Counted from the first letter of the stretch, positions 7,782 through 15,792 are shown. The stretch: DNA of 22,322 nt from an uncultured Clostridia bacterium (GCA_947630155.1 CANRGM010000009.1:1-22322), one strand, 5' to 3'. Numbers and translations: made by a program. Notes: generated from the letters alone by a model not told the origin.

Positions 7782-9980
7782 TTATTTAACTAATATTTTC
7801 TTAATCAACATACATAAATTATATGAACTCACAACGATTAGGTTACAAATTACTTCATATGTACCATTTTCATTACCAGTTTTAGGTAATTCTTTATTTA
7901 TTATTTCTGGAATCTTTTCGTTTTCTATATAGATGTCTTTTGTTTTTCCATTAACTACCTCTACATCTATTCTCTCATTTAAAATTTTATATTTTTCATT
8001 TGTTTCTATTTCAACTATTTTATATTTTCCAACTACTATATTATCAAATAATATCTCACCATTTTCATTTGTTGTTCCTTCTTTTACTACATTGCCTTTT
8101 TCATCTTTAAGTTGAAATTTTACATTTTTCAATCTTATTTCATTATTATCTTTATCTACTTTTATTACCCTGATGGCACCTTTTTTTCTTTCATTCTCAA
8201 ATTTAATCGTTGTTATTTCATTATCTTTTAGCACTACTGTTTGTACAGTTTCACTCAATACATATGTTGCTAATGTTTTTACTTCTTTTACTTTATATTT
8301 TTGATTTATAGGAAGTTCTTTACTGGTTGCTTCTCCATTTTTGTCAGTTTTTAAACTATCTACTTCATTGCCTTTTTCATCATACACCTTAAATTCAACA
8401 TCTGGTATTCTTACATTTTTATTATCCTTATCTATTTTCACTACTTTAATACATCCTTTTTTTAATTCATTTTCCACTTTTACTTCTTGTGTTTTTCCAT
8501 CTATTACTTTTACAACAATCTCTTCTCCTGACAGATTATAGTCTTTGTTGGATTCTGTTTCGATTATTTTATACTTACCAACTACAATATTTTCAAAAAG
8601 TAATTCTCCATTTTTATCTGTTGTTCCTTCTTTTATCACTTTACCACTCTCATCTTTAAGTTGAAATTTTACATTCGCTAACTTTATTTTATTATTATCT
8701 TTATCTATTTTTATTACTTTTATGTTTCCCTTTTGTAATTCATTTTCTATTTTTATTTCTGTAGTTTCATTATATTTTAATTCTGCTCTTATTTCATTCG
8801 TATTCAATTTATAATTTTCTAATGTTTGAATTTCTTTAATTATTATAGTTCCTGGTCTTTGGTTCGATAGCACTATTTCCCCATTTTTATCTGTTACAAA
8901 AGTATTAATTGTGCCATCTGAAAATTTTATTTGAAACTTTACTCCTTGCATAGGTTTCTGTGTTTCTTTATCTACTTTTACAAGTGTTAATTTTGACTTA
9001 TTTGTTTGAATATTAATTTCTGTTTCTGCATATGCTTCAGAATATGTGTTGTTACATAATGCGTAATCTTGAAATCCTTCTATGGTTGAAGCTCCAAAAT
9101 ATATAGGATAACTTTTTTGTTTTGCTTTAATTGAAATTTTACCTTTAAAGTCCTTTATAATACTATTTTGTGGAACTATTAGTTTAAATTTTTCTCCTCC
9201 TTTAAAAGTTTGTTTTTTATTTCCACTTTCATCTACTATATAGGAACCTTGTGGTAAATTTTCTATTTTTTCTATGTTATACTCAGATATTTCTGAAGCA
9301 GACTGAACAGAAAATGTTTGTGAATAATAATTATCATTTCCTTTCTTGAAATCTGATAGACTTTTAATCGAAATACTTAAAAATTGACTTCTTGTTTCTG
9401 TTCCATTTAATCCAATATCTATCAAATTATACATTGCTGTTAAAGTTTTATTACCTCTTCTTTGTATATCTTGCAAATTCTCACCATTAATTGAAAATTT
9501 ACCAACAGAATACAATTCCTTTGCTTGATTTAGAGTATATCCTCTTAAAATAGAATTTATAGCCTGCATTGTTGCAAAATATGCATCGTCTGCTGTTTCC
9601 ACTCCTAGTTGTGATATTGATTTATTCGGATATCCATTTTTTAAAACTCTCCAAATTACGTCATTATTTAATAATTCTGTTATTCGAACTTGATATGTTT
9701 CCTTCTCACCAGATACATAACCTACACCTGGCTTACCTGGATCTAAGCAATATGCTACATATTTTTGTCCGTCTGTATCTGTATAAAATGTTTGATTATA
9801 TGTTAAATATATCCAACTACTACCATTCCACTTTTGTACGCAATAATATCCTTTAGCTCCTCTTTCTAAATTTTTAGTTTCCCCTATATTTGCAGCATTT
9901 ACTGTAGTTGTAAACGAAAAAAATTGCATAATTAACATTACTAATACAGTTAAACTTTTTAATATTTTACTTTTCTTCAT
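7782..9980 (-). CDS. LPXTG surface adhesin with thioester domain and four Cna-B domains
   Basis: This is a 732-residue sortase substrate. It has a signal peptide at 1-29 (KK, a hydrophobic core, then VNA). A thioester-type domain follows, with a candidate cysteine at 78 (AYCLDPG) and candidate glutamine at about 139 (ATMQAIN). In known TED adhesins such a Cys-Gln pair forms an internal thioester that bonds covalently to host surfaces. From about 329 to 692 there are four Cna-B/SpaA-like domains of about 90 residues, each starting with a KVDK-like strand and ending in an IENE-like strand, the usual places for Lys-Asn isopeptide bonds. The C-terminus has LPKTG at about 698, a hydrophobic segment and a KKILVK tail. 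The start at 9980 (MKKSKILKSL) has AAAGGA 10 nt upstream and begins the signal peptide. The longer frame to 10085 overlaps the sortase gene and is not used. Confidence 0.85.
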   Translation of the reverse strand: MKKSKILKSLTVLVMLIMQFFSFTTTVNAANIGETKNLERGAKGYYCVQKWNGSSWIYLTYNQTFYTDTDGQKYVAYCLDPGKPGVGYVSGEKETYQVRITELLNNDVIWRVLKNGYPNKSISQLGVETADDAYFATMQAINSILRGYTLNQAKELYSVGKFSINGENLQDIQRRGNKTLTAMYNLIDIGLNGTETRSQFLSISIKSLSDFKKGNDNYYSQTFSVQSASEISEYNIEKIENLPQGSYIVDESGNKKQTFKGGEKFKLIVPQNSIIKDFKGKISIKAKQKSYPIYFGASTIEGFQDYALCNNTYSEAYAETEINIQTNKSKLTLVKVDKETQKPMQGVKFQIKFSDGTINTFVTDKNGEIVLSNQRPGTIIIKEIQTLENYKLNTNEIRAELKYNETTEIKIENELQKGNIKVIKIDKDNNKIKLANVKFQLKDESGKVIKEGTTDKNGELLFENIVVGKYKIIETESNKDYNLSGEEIVVKVIDGKTQEVKVENELKKGCIKVVKIDKDNKNVRIPDVEFKVYDEKGNEVDSLKTDKNGEATSKELPINQKYKVKEVKTLATYVLSETVQTVVLKDNEITTIKFENERKKGAIRVIKVDKDNNEIRLKNVKFQLKDEKGNVVKEGTTNENGEILFDNIVVGKYKIVEIETNEKYKILNERIDVEVVNGKTKDIYIENEKIPEIINKELPKTGNENGTYEVICNLIVVSSYNLCMLIKKILVK

Positions 9981-10038
9981 AAATTTTACATCCTTTCTAT
10001 AATATATTTTTGTATTTTTAAATAAAGTTAATCTATTA

Positions 10039-10716
10039 TTATATTTCAATTCCTCTAACACACAATCTATAATTAGGTTTTCCACTTATGCATGTTATTA
10101 GAGTTATTGTATTTTTATTAATTTTTGATTGATTACTATTCCCTACAACCATGGACCAATCTGTACTTTCTATTTGTCTTATACTTTCAACTTTATACCT
10201 CTTTGTTCCTATTTTTGTAACATAATCAATTTCATCATTCATATTAAGAGTATTTATTTTTTCAAAATAATGTGCACTTGTCCCACTATTATGTGAAGCA
10301 AAAGACACATTACCATTCCAGTAATCACTCTCTATAAAATGACCAATAGATGTTTTCATCACTTCTTGAGAAGTACCTTCCTTAATTGGTGCTTCTACAT
10401 GTAATTTAGGTATTACCAAGATTCCTATTATATTCATATCAGATATGATATTATCTTCAAAGTTTATATTATTAGTAACTTTATCTATACTGTTTTCACT
10501 AGTTTTATTAAGCTTTGTAGCAAACTTACCATTTAAAAAATTACTAAGGCCTTTTTTATAATTTTTTTCTTCTAGCATATTATGTGCCTTTCTTAATATT
10601 TCTTCTGCTTCCTTTTTATTGTTATTGTAAGTTATTTGGTTTAATTTAATCCCCAGAAGAAATGTACAAATAAGTAGCAAAATACTAGCTAAACTTGCAA
10701 TATAATATTTTTTCAA
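10039..10716 (-). CDS. Sortase (class B/D-like)
   Basis: Sortases cleave LPXTG signals and attach the protein to the cell wall. The 225-residue product has an N-terminal membrane anchor (YYIASLASILLLICTFLLGI), a linker, then the sortase core starting near GILVIPKLHVEAPI. The catalytic residues are visible: His in FASHNSG, Cys in TLITCISG, Arg in YRLCVRG. The length and single N-terminal anchor fit class D or a related class. The start is TTG at 10716, with AGGAGGTGA 7 nt upstream and no better in-frame start. It is first in a two-gene operon, 58 bp before the adhesin, which is its obvious substrate. Confidence 0.87.
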   Translation of the reverse strand: MKKYYIASLASILLLICTFLLGIKLNQITYNNNKKEAEEILRKAHNMLEEKNYKKGLSNFLNGKFATKLNKTSENSIDKVTNNINFEDNIISDMNIIGILVIPKLHVEAPIKEGTSQEVMKTSIGHFIESDYWNGNVSFASHNSGTSAHYFEKINTLNMNDEIDYVTKIGTKRYKVESIRQIESTDWSMVVGNSNQSKINKNTITLITCISGKPNYRLCVRGIEI

Positions 10717-10925
10717 ATGTCACCTCCTAAAATGCCAATTTTCTTTGAAAATCTAGATTTAATGTTGTTTGAAACTTGTGAATATAAATATTAGAAATTT
10801 AATTGTTTTAGATTTTAAACTAATTGATATAACATTTTTGAATTTACTTTGTTATTTTCCGTTAAAATACCTGACTAAAACTTAAATACTTTTGATAAAA
10901 ATCTATATAGATATTTAATATAATT

Positions 10926-10954
10926 ATAATAACATCTAAAAAAATAATAGTCAA
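10926..10954 (-). promoter_or_regulatory. Sigma-A-type promoter of the sortase-adhesin operon
   Basis: On the minus strand TTGACT (10954-10949) and TATTAT (10931-10926) are 17 bp apart. The leader to the sortase TTG would be about 200 nt and AT-rich. Within it I see a 12-bp palindrome AAATCTAGATTT (10749-10760) but no recognised riboswitch. Confidence 0.6.
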
Positions 10955-10963
10955 GCAAAATCG

Positions 10964-10980
10964 TTCGACCTTGCTCGACA
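10964..10980 (-). promoter_or_regulatory. Two tandem Spo0A-box-like sequences upstream of the sortase promoter
   Basis: On the minus strand TGTCGAG (10980-10974) and GGTCGAA (10970-10964) each match the Spo0A box TGTCGAA in 6 of 7 positions. They are in the same orientation with a 10-bp period, and the inner one ends 9 bp before the -35. Tandem 0A boxes one helical turn apart are known at Spo0A-activated promoters. Control by Spo0A is inferred. The CpG-rich patch stands out in this AT-rich intergenic region of about 310 bp. Confidence 0.4.
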
Positions 10981-11025
10981 TTTTTCGCTTTTTAAATTAC
11001 TAACTTTGGACATATTTATAAAATG

Positions 11026-12258
11026 TTAAACTTTTTTTCTTCTAATAACCCAGCCACTCTTACATTTTACTGGTAACTTCATTTTAACACACTGTCCGAT
11101 TCTTCCAGGATTTACGTGATCTATTTCTTCATCTGTCTCATATTCCCATAGTTGTTTAATTTTAAAATTAACAGTTTCAATTTGATTTGGAACAATAATT
11201 TCCATTTCATCTCCAATTTTTAATTTATTTTTAATTTCCACTATAGCTTTTTCTCCCTCATAAGCTGTGACAACTCCACCAAATTCATAATTTGCATTAT
11301 ACTGTTTTCCTTCATACTCCTGAAAATCTTTATTATTTCTATCATTAAAATAAAATGTAGTTAAACTTCTAGTCTTGGTTTTTTCTAATTCAGTCATATA
11401 CTTAGTATAATCATAATTATCAGGATTCTTAATATAGTCATCTATTGCATTTCTATATGCATTTACAACAGAAGCTAGATAATAGCTAGTTTTCAATCTA
11501 CCTTCTATTTTTAGACTATCCACTCCCATTTCAATTATTTCTGGAATTTCTTTAATTAAACACAAATCTTTAGAAGAAAAAATATATGTTCCTTTATCAT
11601 CATTTTCAATAGGCATTAATTCCCCTGGATTATTATGTTCTTCAACATACAAATTATATGCCCATCTACAACTTTGAGCGCAATCACCTAAATTAGCACT
11701 TCTTCCAGCTAAAAAATCACTTAAAAAACATCTACCTGAGTATCCAAAACAAATTGCACCATGCACAAAAATCTCGGTTTCCAAATTCTCTGGCGTATTA
11801 TCTATAATTTCCTTAATCTGACTTTTATGTAATTCTCTCCCCAAAATAACTCTTTCAGCTCCATTTTTATACCAAAAGTTTGCAGTGTGACTACTAACAA
11901 TATTAGCCTGTGTACTAATATGAATAGGAATATTAGGAGCTACTTGTTTTATTGTTTCAACCACTCCTCCATCAGCAACAATAACAGCATCAACTTTTAA
12001 TTTCTCTAATATTTGAGCTTGTTTTCTTATTTCTTCATAACTATCATCCCATGCATAAATATTAATTGCTGCATAAACCTTTTTTCCAATTGAATGAGCA
12101 TATTTAATTGTCTGTACTAGATCATCATTTTCCATCTCAGCTCTTGTTCTTAAAGATAAAGATGAAGTTCCTGCATACACCGCATCTGCCCCATACAAAA
12201 ATGCAATCTTCGCTTTTTCAAAAGATCCTGCAGGAGCCAACAATTCTGGTTTTTTCAT
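11026..12258 (-). CDS. trhP: U32 family protein, TrhP-like tRNA uridine 5-hydroxylation protein
   Basis: This is a 410-residue U32 (YrrO/YegQ) protein. The start KKPELLAPAGSFEKAKIAFL leads into a TIM-barrel-like region with YGADAVYAG. The U32 signature EIFVHGAICFGYSGRC is followed by FLAGRSANLGDCAQSCRW, giving four cysteines typical of the family, probably iron-sulfur ligands. DSLKIEGR lies in the second half. Known TrhP proteins help make 5-hydroxyuridine at wobble position 34 of tRNAs. That role fits because trmR, which methylates the same position, is 0.8 kb away. Older names call the family collagenase-like peptidases. The ATG at 12258 follows GGAAGGA. A TTGGAC/TATAAT pair (12328-12323, 12304-12299; 18-bp spacer) may be its promoter. 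Confidence 0.82.
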   Translation of the reverse strand: MKKPELLAPAGSFEKAKIAFLYGADAVYAGTSSLSLRTRAEMENDDLVQTIKYAHSIGKKVYAAINIYAWDDSYEEIRKQAQILEKLKVDAVIVADGGVVETIKQVAPNIPIHISTQANIVSSHTANFWYKNGAERVILGRELHKSQIKEIIDNTPENLETEIFVHGAICFGYSGRCFLSDFLAGRSANLGDCAQSCRWAYNLYVEEHNNPGELMPIENDDKGTYIFSSKDLCLIKEIPEIIEMGVDSLKIEGRLKTSYYLASVVNAYRNAIDDYIKNPDNYDYTKYMTELEKTKTRSLTTFYFNDRNNKDFQEYEGKQYNANYEFGGVVTAYEGEKAIVEIKNKLKIGDEMEIIVPNQIETVNFKIKQLWEYETDEEIDHVNPGRIGQCVKMKLPVKCKSGWVIRRKKV

Positions 12259-12298
12259 TTCTATAATTCCTTCCTACAAAAATTTTTCAACTTATACT

Positions 12299-12328
12299 AT
12301 TATACACCCAATCTTTAATTATGTCCAA
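12299..12328 (-). promoter_or_regulatory. Probable promoter of the U32 gene
   Basis: On the minus strand TTGGAC (12328-12323) and a perfect TATAAT (12304-12299) have an 18-bp spacer, about 40 bp upstream of the ATG. Confidence 0.5.
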
Positions 12329-12364
12329 TACTTTTCATAACACAGATAACATAATTTTTCCATA

Positions 12365-12393
12365 TTTACAATTTTTTAAAAATGTTATATACT
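12365..12393 (+). promoter_or_regulatory. Probable promoter of the CmpB-family gene
   Basis: TTTACA (12365-12370) and TATACT (12388-12393) with a 17-bp spacer lie about 50 bp before the ATG, diverging from the U32 promoter. Confidence 0.45.
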
Positions 12394-12446
12394 AAAAAAA
12401 AATTCATATAACAAACAAATGTAAAATTAAACTGGAGGACTATCAT

Positions 12447-13017
12447 ATGGAAACAATATTAGAAAATAATCTACCAAATCAACCATCTAAATTAATGAAA
12501 ATAACACCTCACATATTCTGCTTTTTCATATTTTCATTTTTTGGTTGGATACTTGAAACAATATTCTGCTACTGCCTATTTGGTGAAATAATAGAAAGAG
12601 GATTCCTATATGCTCCAATCTGTCCGATATATCGGAACAGGAGCTTTCATTCTAACATTTTACCTGGATCATCATAAATCTCAGACCAATTACTTAAAAT
12701 TATTTATACTATTCACCATATTGTTCTCTTTTTTCGAATACTTAGTGGGCTTTACACTAGAAGCTCTTTTTGCAGAAACATGGTGGGATTACTCTTATAG
12801 CAAATACAACTTATCAGGAAGAATAACAATGTTAAATTCTTTTCTATGGGGTGTTATAACAGTATTTTTCGCACGATTTATTTATCCATTAATACAAAAA
12901 TTTAAAGACAAAATTTTATATAAAATTTCATACAAATTGCAAATAGTAATATCAATCATCCTTGTTGCAGGAATTTTAGTAGACTTTATATTATCTTGCA
13001 TCAAATACTTAAATTAA
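12447..13017 (+). CDS. CmpB-family (DUF1113, putative ABC-transporter type IV) membrane protein with a +1 frameshift at CGG
   Basis: This is a small integral membrane protein of the family labelled putative ABC-transporter type IV (CmpB/DUF1113). Its function is poorly known. The first part has a membrane helix (FCFFIFSFFGWILETIFCYC) and the family stretch ERGFLYAPICPIY. The zero frame then reads CGG at codon 63 and ends about 13 codons later. Dropping one C at 12633 gives GTGAFILTFYL, the expected continuation of the family motif, then VGFTLEALFAETWWDYS, SGRITMLNSFLWGV and a last helix. The total is 189 residues with about five membrane helices. GGAGG lies 8 nt before the ATG. A strong terminator follows. 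Confidence 0.8.
12633..12636 (+). other. Apparent +1 shift site CGGA in the CmpB-family gene
   Basis: The reading is CCG ATA TAT C GGA ACA GGA GCT. The shifted frame gives Pro-Ile-Tyr-Gly-Thr-Gly-Ala, matching the family pattern CPIYGxGA. The overlapping frames carry the two halves of one protein with no other defect. Confidence 0.83.
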
Positions 13018-13021
13018 AAAA

Positions 13022-13064
13022 CACTTTTTTGAACTCTACTTTTTAAGTATAGTTCAGAAAAGTG
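13022..13064. terminator. Bidirectional terminator between the CmpB-family gene and trmR
   Basis: The arms 13022-13035 and 13051-13064 pair over 14 bp with one G-T wobble (CACTTTTTTGAACT with AGTTCAGAAAAGTG), followed by a T-rich tract. It serves both converging transcripts: the CmpB-family gene, and the long minus-strand operon ending in trmR. Confidence 0.8.
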
Positions 13065-13074
13065 CATTTTTATT

Positions 13075-13662
13075 TTACTTTTTATAACTAACCGCTAACC
13101 CATCTCCTACTTCTAGAATTTCGGTATCTAAATTAGCATCTTCATTAACTCTAGCAATATACTCCCTTAGATTTCTAACTGCAGTGCGTTGTTTATGTTT
13201 ATTATAATCACTCATAACATATCCCTTATACAAAACATTATCAGCAATTATAACTCCTTTATCTTTTAACATTCTAAGAGCCTGTTCCAGGAAAAAAGGA
13301 TATTTTCCTTTTGCTGCATCTATAAATACTACATCATATTCTTCATCTAGTGTAGGCAAAATATCAACAGCATCTCCTTCATAAAGATGTATCTTATTAT
13401 GTACACCAACTTTAATAAAGTTTTGCTTTGCTTCTTCAATTCTCTCTTCATCTCTTTCAATTGTATCTATAATGCCTCCATCTTGAAGATACTCAGAAAA
13501 ACACATAGCTGAATATCCAACTGCAGTACCAATTTCCAAGATTTTATTTGGTTTTATTTCTTTTAAAATCTTAGCTATTACATCTAATGTATCATCCATT
13601 ATAATAGGAATATGATTTTCTAAGGCCTTTTGTTTAATAATCATTAATTCTTCTTTATTCAT
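13075..13662 (-). CDS. trmR: O-methyltransferase, TrmR-like (tRNA 5-hydroxyuridine methyltransferase)
   Basis: This is a 195-residue class I SAM-dependent methyltransferase of the YrrM/COMT type. The SAM motif ILEIGTAVGYSA is near residue 41, the acidic ribose-binding motif is DTIERDEER, and the metal-site motifs are DVVFIDAAKGKY and GVIIADNVLYKG. In Bacillus subtilis TrmR methylates 5-hydroxyuridine-34 of tRNA to 5-methoxyuridine and is encoded close to trhP, as here. The assignment rests on family features and this context; other catechol-type substrates are possible. It is the last gene of the long minus-strand operon, 12 bp after rubredoxin, and ends in a terminator. The ATG at 13662 follows AAAGGATG. 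Confidence 0.8.
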   Translation of the reverse strand: MNKEELMIIKQKALENHIPIIMDDTLDVIAKILKEIKPNKILEIGTAVGYSAMCFSEYLQDGGIIDTIERDEERIEEAKQNFIKVGVHNKIHLYEGDAVDILPTLDEEYDVVFIDAAKGKYPFFLEQALRMLKDKGVIIADNVLYKGYVMSDYNKHKQRTAVRNLREYIARVNEDANLDTEILEVGDGLAVSYKK

Positions 13663-13674
13663 TTAATCATCCTT

Positions 13675-13815
13675 TTATTCTTCAACTTTTTTAAACATAT
13701 CCTTACCAACTCCACATAATGGGCAAACCCAATCTGCTGGTAAATCTTCAAACTTTACTCCTTCAACTTCCTCATCATAAATATAACCGCAAACTATACA
13801 TTCATATTTTGCCAT
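13675..13815 (-). CDS. Rubredoxin
   Basis: This 46-residue protein has the two rubredoxin knuckles CIVCGY and CPLCGVGKD, whose four cysteines bind one iron, with the usual YDEE and LPADWVCP in between. It begins MAKYEC at 13815, with AGGAGG 9-10 nt upstream. Rubredoxin passes single electrons in the cytoplasm. It lies directly downstream of the flavodiiron protein, the classical acceptor of rubredoxin electrons, so the pair probably reduces O2 or NO. Confidence 0.95.
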   Translation of the reverse strand: MAKYECIVCGYIYDEEVEGVKFEDLPADWVCPLCGVGKDMFKKVEE

Positions 13816-13846
13816 AATAAAATCCTCCTTTTTATTTAATAAAAAT

Positions 13847-15013
13847 TTATTTTAAAATATTTTCTGCTAATTCTTCGAAACTACTGATTGTTGAATCATT
13901 CATTTTGGTTCTTATTGTAACTATAGGGTCACAAATCTCTATATTTTTCATTCCTTCTATAATCTCCTTCATACACTTAGCAGCAGTAGGTGCCCATGTT
14001 CCATTTTCTACAATTCCTATCTTTCTATTTTGATAGTCCTTACTTTTTAATTGATACAAGAAATTTCTCATTGGTGGAAATACATCAAAATTATAACTAG
14101 ATGCAGCAACTATCATTTTATCATATCTAAAAGCATCTTCAATTGCTTCTGCGAAATCATCTGTTACCAAATCAGTCAAAACAACTTTTTTAGCACCTTT
14201 TTGTTTTAATATTTCTCCTAGTTTTTCAGCAGCTTTTTTTGTATTTCCATGAATTGATGAATATGCAATCAAAATGCCATCATCTTCAGGCTTGTAGCTA
14301 CTCCATATGTCATATTTTCCAATATAGAAATCTAAATTTTCTTTTAATATTGGTCCATGTAGAGGACATATTACTTTTACATCTATTGTAGCTAATTTTT
14401 TCAATAATGCTTGTACTTGCATTCCATATTTTCCAACTATGTTAAAATAATATCTACGAGCTTCGCAAGTCCAATCCTCATCTGTGTCTAAAGTTCCAAA
14501 TTTTCCGAAACCATCAGCTGGAAATAATACCTTTTCAGTTTGTTCATAAGTAACCATAACCTCTGGCCAATGAACCATTGGAGCCATGAAAAATTGCAAA
14601 GTATGTTTTCCTATATTTAAAGTATCACCTTCATTAACAACAACTTTTCTCCCCTCAATATCTCCTATATCAAAAAACTGAGGTAAAAAAGCAAATGTTT
14701 TTAAATTTCCTACTATCTTCATTTCTGGATACTTATCAGCTAGTAATTTAATATTTGCAGAATGATCAGGTTCCAAGTGTGAAATAACTAAATAGTCTGG
14801 ATTTTTTCCATCTAGCTCTTTTTCCAAATTATTAACCCATTGTTCTGTTGCTCTCTCATCTACAGTATCCATAATAACTATTTTTTCATCCATTATTATG
14901 TATGAATTATATGACATTCCATTTGGTACAACATATTGACCTTCAAATAATCTAATATCTTTGTCATCAACACCTATATATTTTATTGCTTCAGATATTG
15001 CTATATCTTTCAT
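13847..15013 (-). CDS. Flavodiiron protein (FprA-type oxygen/NO reductase)
   Basis: This is a 388-residue two-domain protein. The N-terminal metallo-beta-lactamase-like domain carries the diiron ligands: HLEPDH at 79-84, His in MVHWPEV, Asp in FPADGFG and His in CPLHGP. The C-terminal flavodoxin domain (from about 246) has the FMN loop AYSSIHGNTKKAA. Such enzymes reduce O2 to water or NO to N2O with electrons from rubredoxin, protecting anaerobes. The rubredoxin gene follows after 31 bp. The ATG at 15013 has AGGAGG about 6 nt upstream. The gene starts 13 bp after the YwaF-like gene, within the operon. Confidence 0.93.
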   Translation of the reverse strand: MKDIAISEAIKYIGVDDKDIRLFEGQYVVPNGMSYNSYIIMDEKIVIMDTVDERATEQWVNNLEKELDGKNPDYLVISHLEPDHSANIKLLADKYPEMKIVGNLKTFAFLPQFFDIGDIEGRKVVVNEGDTLNIGKHTLQFFMAPMVHWPEVMVTYEQTEKVLFPADGFGKFGTLDTDEDWTCEARRYYFNIVGKYGMQVQALLKKLATIDVKVICPLHGPILKENLDFYIGKYDIWSSYKPEDDGILIAYSSIHGNTKKAAEKLGEILKQKGAKKVVLTDLVTDDFAEAIEDAFRYDKMIVAASSYNFDVFPPMRNFLYQLKSKDYQNRKIGIVENGTWAPTAAKCMKEIIEGMKNIEICDPIVTIRTKMNDSTISSFEELAENILK

Positions 15014-15026
15014 AAATCATTACCTC

Positions 15027-15782
15027 CTATTTTGCATAACTTTTAAATTGCCTAGTGCAAGCCCTAGCCTTTAAAACCCCATACACAATTAAAAAAGGAA
15101 CAACCATCTGTATTATAACCATTAAAGGTGTAAATAGTTTTCCTGCCCAATGATACAAAACTGAAATAGGCATTCCTGGAAAATCTTGTGATATAAACAT
15201 TAGATTACTTCCAAAAATTGAATTAACAATATATGCTATAACACAAATTACAAAAATTAAACCTGCATAGTATTTTAGATCTGACATCTTAAGCTTTATA
15301 TACTCAAATTTATTTATAATAAGACCTATATAAATCATTATTCCATGATAAAGGAAACTATGGAAACTTATAAAATGAAACACAGGATATTCTGGCAAAG
15401 ATGTACTCGGATATATTATAAAAACCAATCCTCCTACAATTCCACCTGTTGCCAAAAATACATTTCCCATTCTTTCAATAACTCCCTTGCCTACAGAGCT
15501 ACACAATCCCGCATATAGCAATAAACTGCAATAGTACAAAGGCAACACTCTATTTAAATTTTTTCCTTCCCCTATTGAAAATACAAATATAATTTTTAAT
15601 ATTTCTAAAATCCATACAACAATTGTTAAATTTCTTATAATTTTTTTTACATCACTATCTTGTTTAACTTTAGTGTGTTTAACAGCCACTGCTATTCCTA
15701 TTACTGTGATTAAAAACATTATCAAATGTTTAATATTAAATACACCACATGGCTTATATGTTCCCGGCTTTGATAAAAACAT
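15027..15782 (-). CDS. YwaF/TMEM164-like integral membrane protein
   Basis: This 251-residue protein has about six or seven membrane helices. The motifs LPLYYCSLLLYAG and FHSFLYHGIMIYIG and the C-terminal LYHWAGKLFTPLMVII region resemble the YwaF (TIGR02206)/TMEM164 family. Related eukaryotic TMEM164 is described as an acyltransferase that moves fatty acids between phospholipids. Bacterial members have no settled function, so none is claimed. It begins 10 bp after typA and precedes the flavodiiron gene by 13 bp, clearly in the same operon. Confidence 0.7.
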   Translation of the reverse strand: MFLSKPGTYKPCGVFNIKHLIMFLITVIGIAVAVKHTKVKQDSDVKKIIRNLTIVVWILEILKIIFVFSIGEGKNLNRVLPLYYCSLLLYAGLCSSVGKGVIERMGNVFLATGGIVGGLVFIIYPSTSLPEYPVFHFISFHSFLYHGIMIYIGLIINKFEYIKLKMSDLKYYAGLIFVICVIAYIVNSIFGSNLMFISQDFPGMPISVLYHWAGKLFTPLMVIIQMVVPFLIVYGVLKARACTRQFKSYAK

Positions 15783-15792
15783 GTTTTTCTCC

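Noticed and set aside
9981..10085. N-terminal extension of the adhesin to 10085
   Set aside because: It overlaps the end of the sortase gene, lacks a ribosome binding site, and would bury the clear signal peptide that begins at 9980.
10717..10925. c-di-GMP riboswitch in the leader of the sortase-adhesin operon
   Set aside because: Such switches occur before clostridial adhesins, but I could not find the conserved core bases of class I or II in this AT-rich leader.
2117..12636. Sequencing or assembly error as the cause of the extra C bases
   Set aside because: The sites are not homopolymers, the same type recurs four times, and no other indel is seen in the window. It cannot be fully excluded without reads, so it is kept as the main alternative rather than as the explanation.
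2094..13017. Reading the four interrupted genes as ordinary pseudogenes
   Set aside because: Each has only one lesion, always the same base in the same codon phase before GGN, with intact downstream halves, catalytic residues, promoters and terminators. Independent decay would give varied lesions.
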